The translations under genes and the position numbers were made by a program. Positions 6,018 through 6,055 of a stretch of 6,055 nucleotides of DNA are shown here, one piece after another (the stretch's first letter is position 1; each line of letters starts with the position of its first letter). The stretch comes from Deltaproteobacteria bacterium (GTDB lineage: Bacteria > Desulfobacterota > Desulfobacteria > Desulfobacterales > JAFDCJ01). Under the pieces are notes generated by a model, which was not told the origin of the DNA, ran no database searches, and was given only the letters and a program-made list of their open reading frames with translations. Where the stretch lies: the NCBI GenBank assembly GCA_024277475.1, contig JAJRVC010000356.1, positions 1-6,055 of the forward strand, read 5' to 3'.

Positions 6018-6055
6018 AAATCTTGTAAAGATTGAATTATCCAATCACTTGTCAT

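Noticed and set aside
5207..6028. Long plus-strand ORF of 273 codons opposite dhaK
   Set aside because: It is a shadow of dhaK: the composition is glycine/histidine/phenylalanine-rich with no recognisable domain, while the opposite strand encodes an intact, well-conserved enzyme.
6008..6055. N-terminal extension of DhaK to the ATG at 6055
   Set aside because: The added 16 residues do not resemble DhaK proteins, and a good GGAGG site with five-base spacing supports the ATG at 6007.

Overview
The window looks like a piece of an anaerobic, probably sulfate-reducing, bacterial chromosome. The genes read like Desulfobacterota (Desulfobacterales-type) genes: base composition is moderate, intergenic stretches are A/T-rich, and flavin dehydrogenase genes sit next to their own electron-transfer flavoprotein (ETF) genes. 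This taxonomic guess is inference from gene content and style, not from a marker gene. I see no rRNA, tRNA, CRISPR array, insertion sequence or clear signs of recent transfer.

Positions 1-4305 hold a plus-strand gene cluster of five genes. First is the 3' end of a GcvT/aminomethyltransferase-type protein, cut by the window edge. Next are a sarcosine oxidase gamma-subunit-like protein and a DAO-family FAD oxidoreductase resembling the sarcosine oxidase beta subunit. Last come ETF beta and ETF alpha. Together they suggest an oxidative demethylation module. The FAD enzyme would oxidise an N-methyl (or similar secondary/tertiary amine) substrate. The GcvT-like parts would pass the one-carbon unit to tetrahydrofolate. 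Electrons would go to the dedicated ETF rather than to oxygen. The exact substrate (sarcosine, dimethylglycine, another methylated amine) cannot be read from the sequence.

Positions 4323-6007 hold two minus-strand genes, dhaK then dhaL, converging on the ETF alpha gene with only 17 bases between stop codons. They encode the substrate-binding and nucleotide-binding subunits of a split dihydroxyacetone kinase, with the main catalytic residues intact. The phosphoryl donor is unresolved because no dhaM is present in the window.

The only sizeable non-coding stretch is the A/T-rich 288-446 region between the first two genes. It may hold a regulatory signal, and part of it is echoed in the short gap before the FAD oxidoreductase gene. 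Nothing here is demonstrably a new system. The most interesting aspect is the oxygen-independent, ETF-wired variant of a sarcosine-oxidase-like complex, lacking the usual covalent-FMN histidine, beside a dihydroxyacetone kinase.
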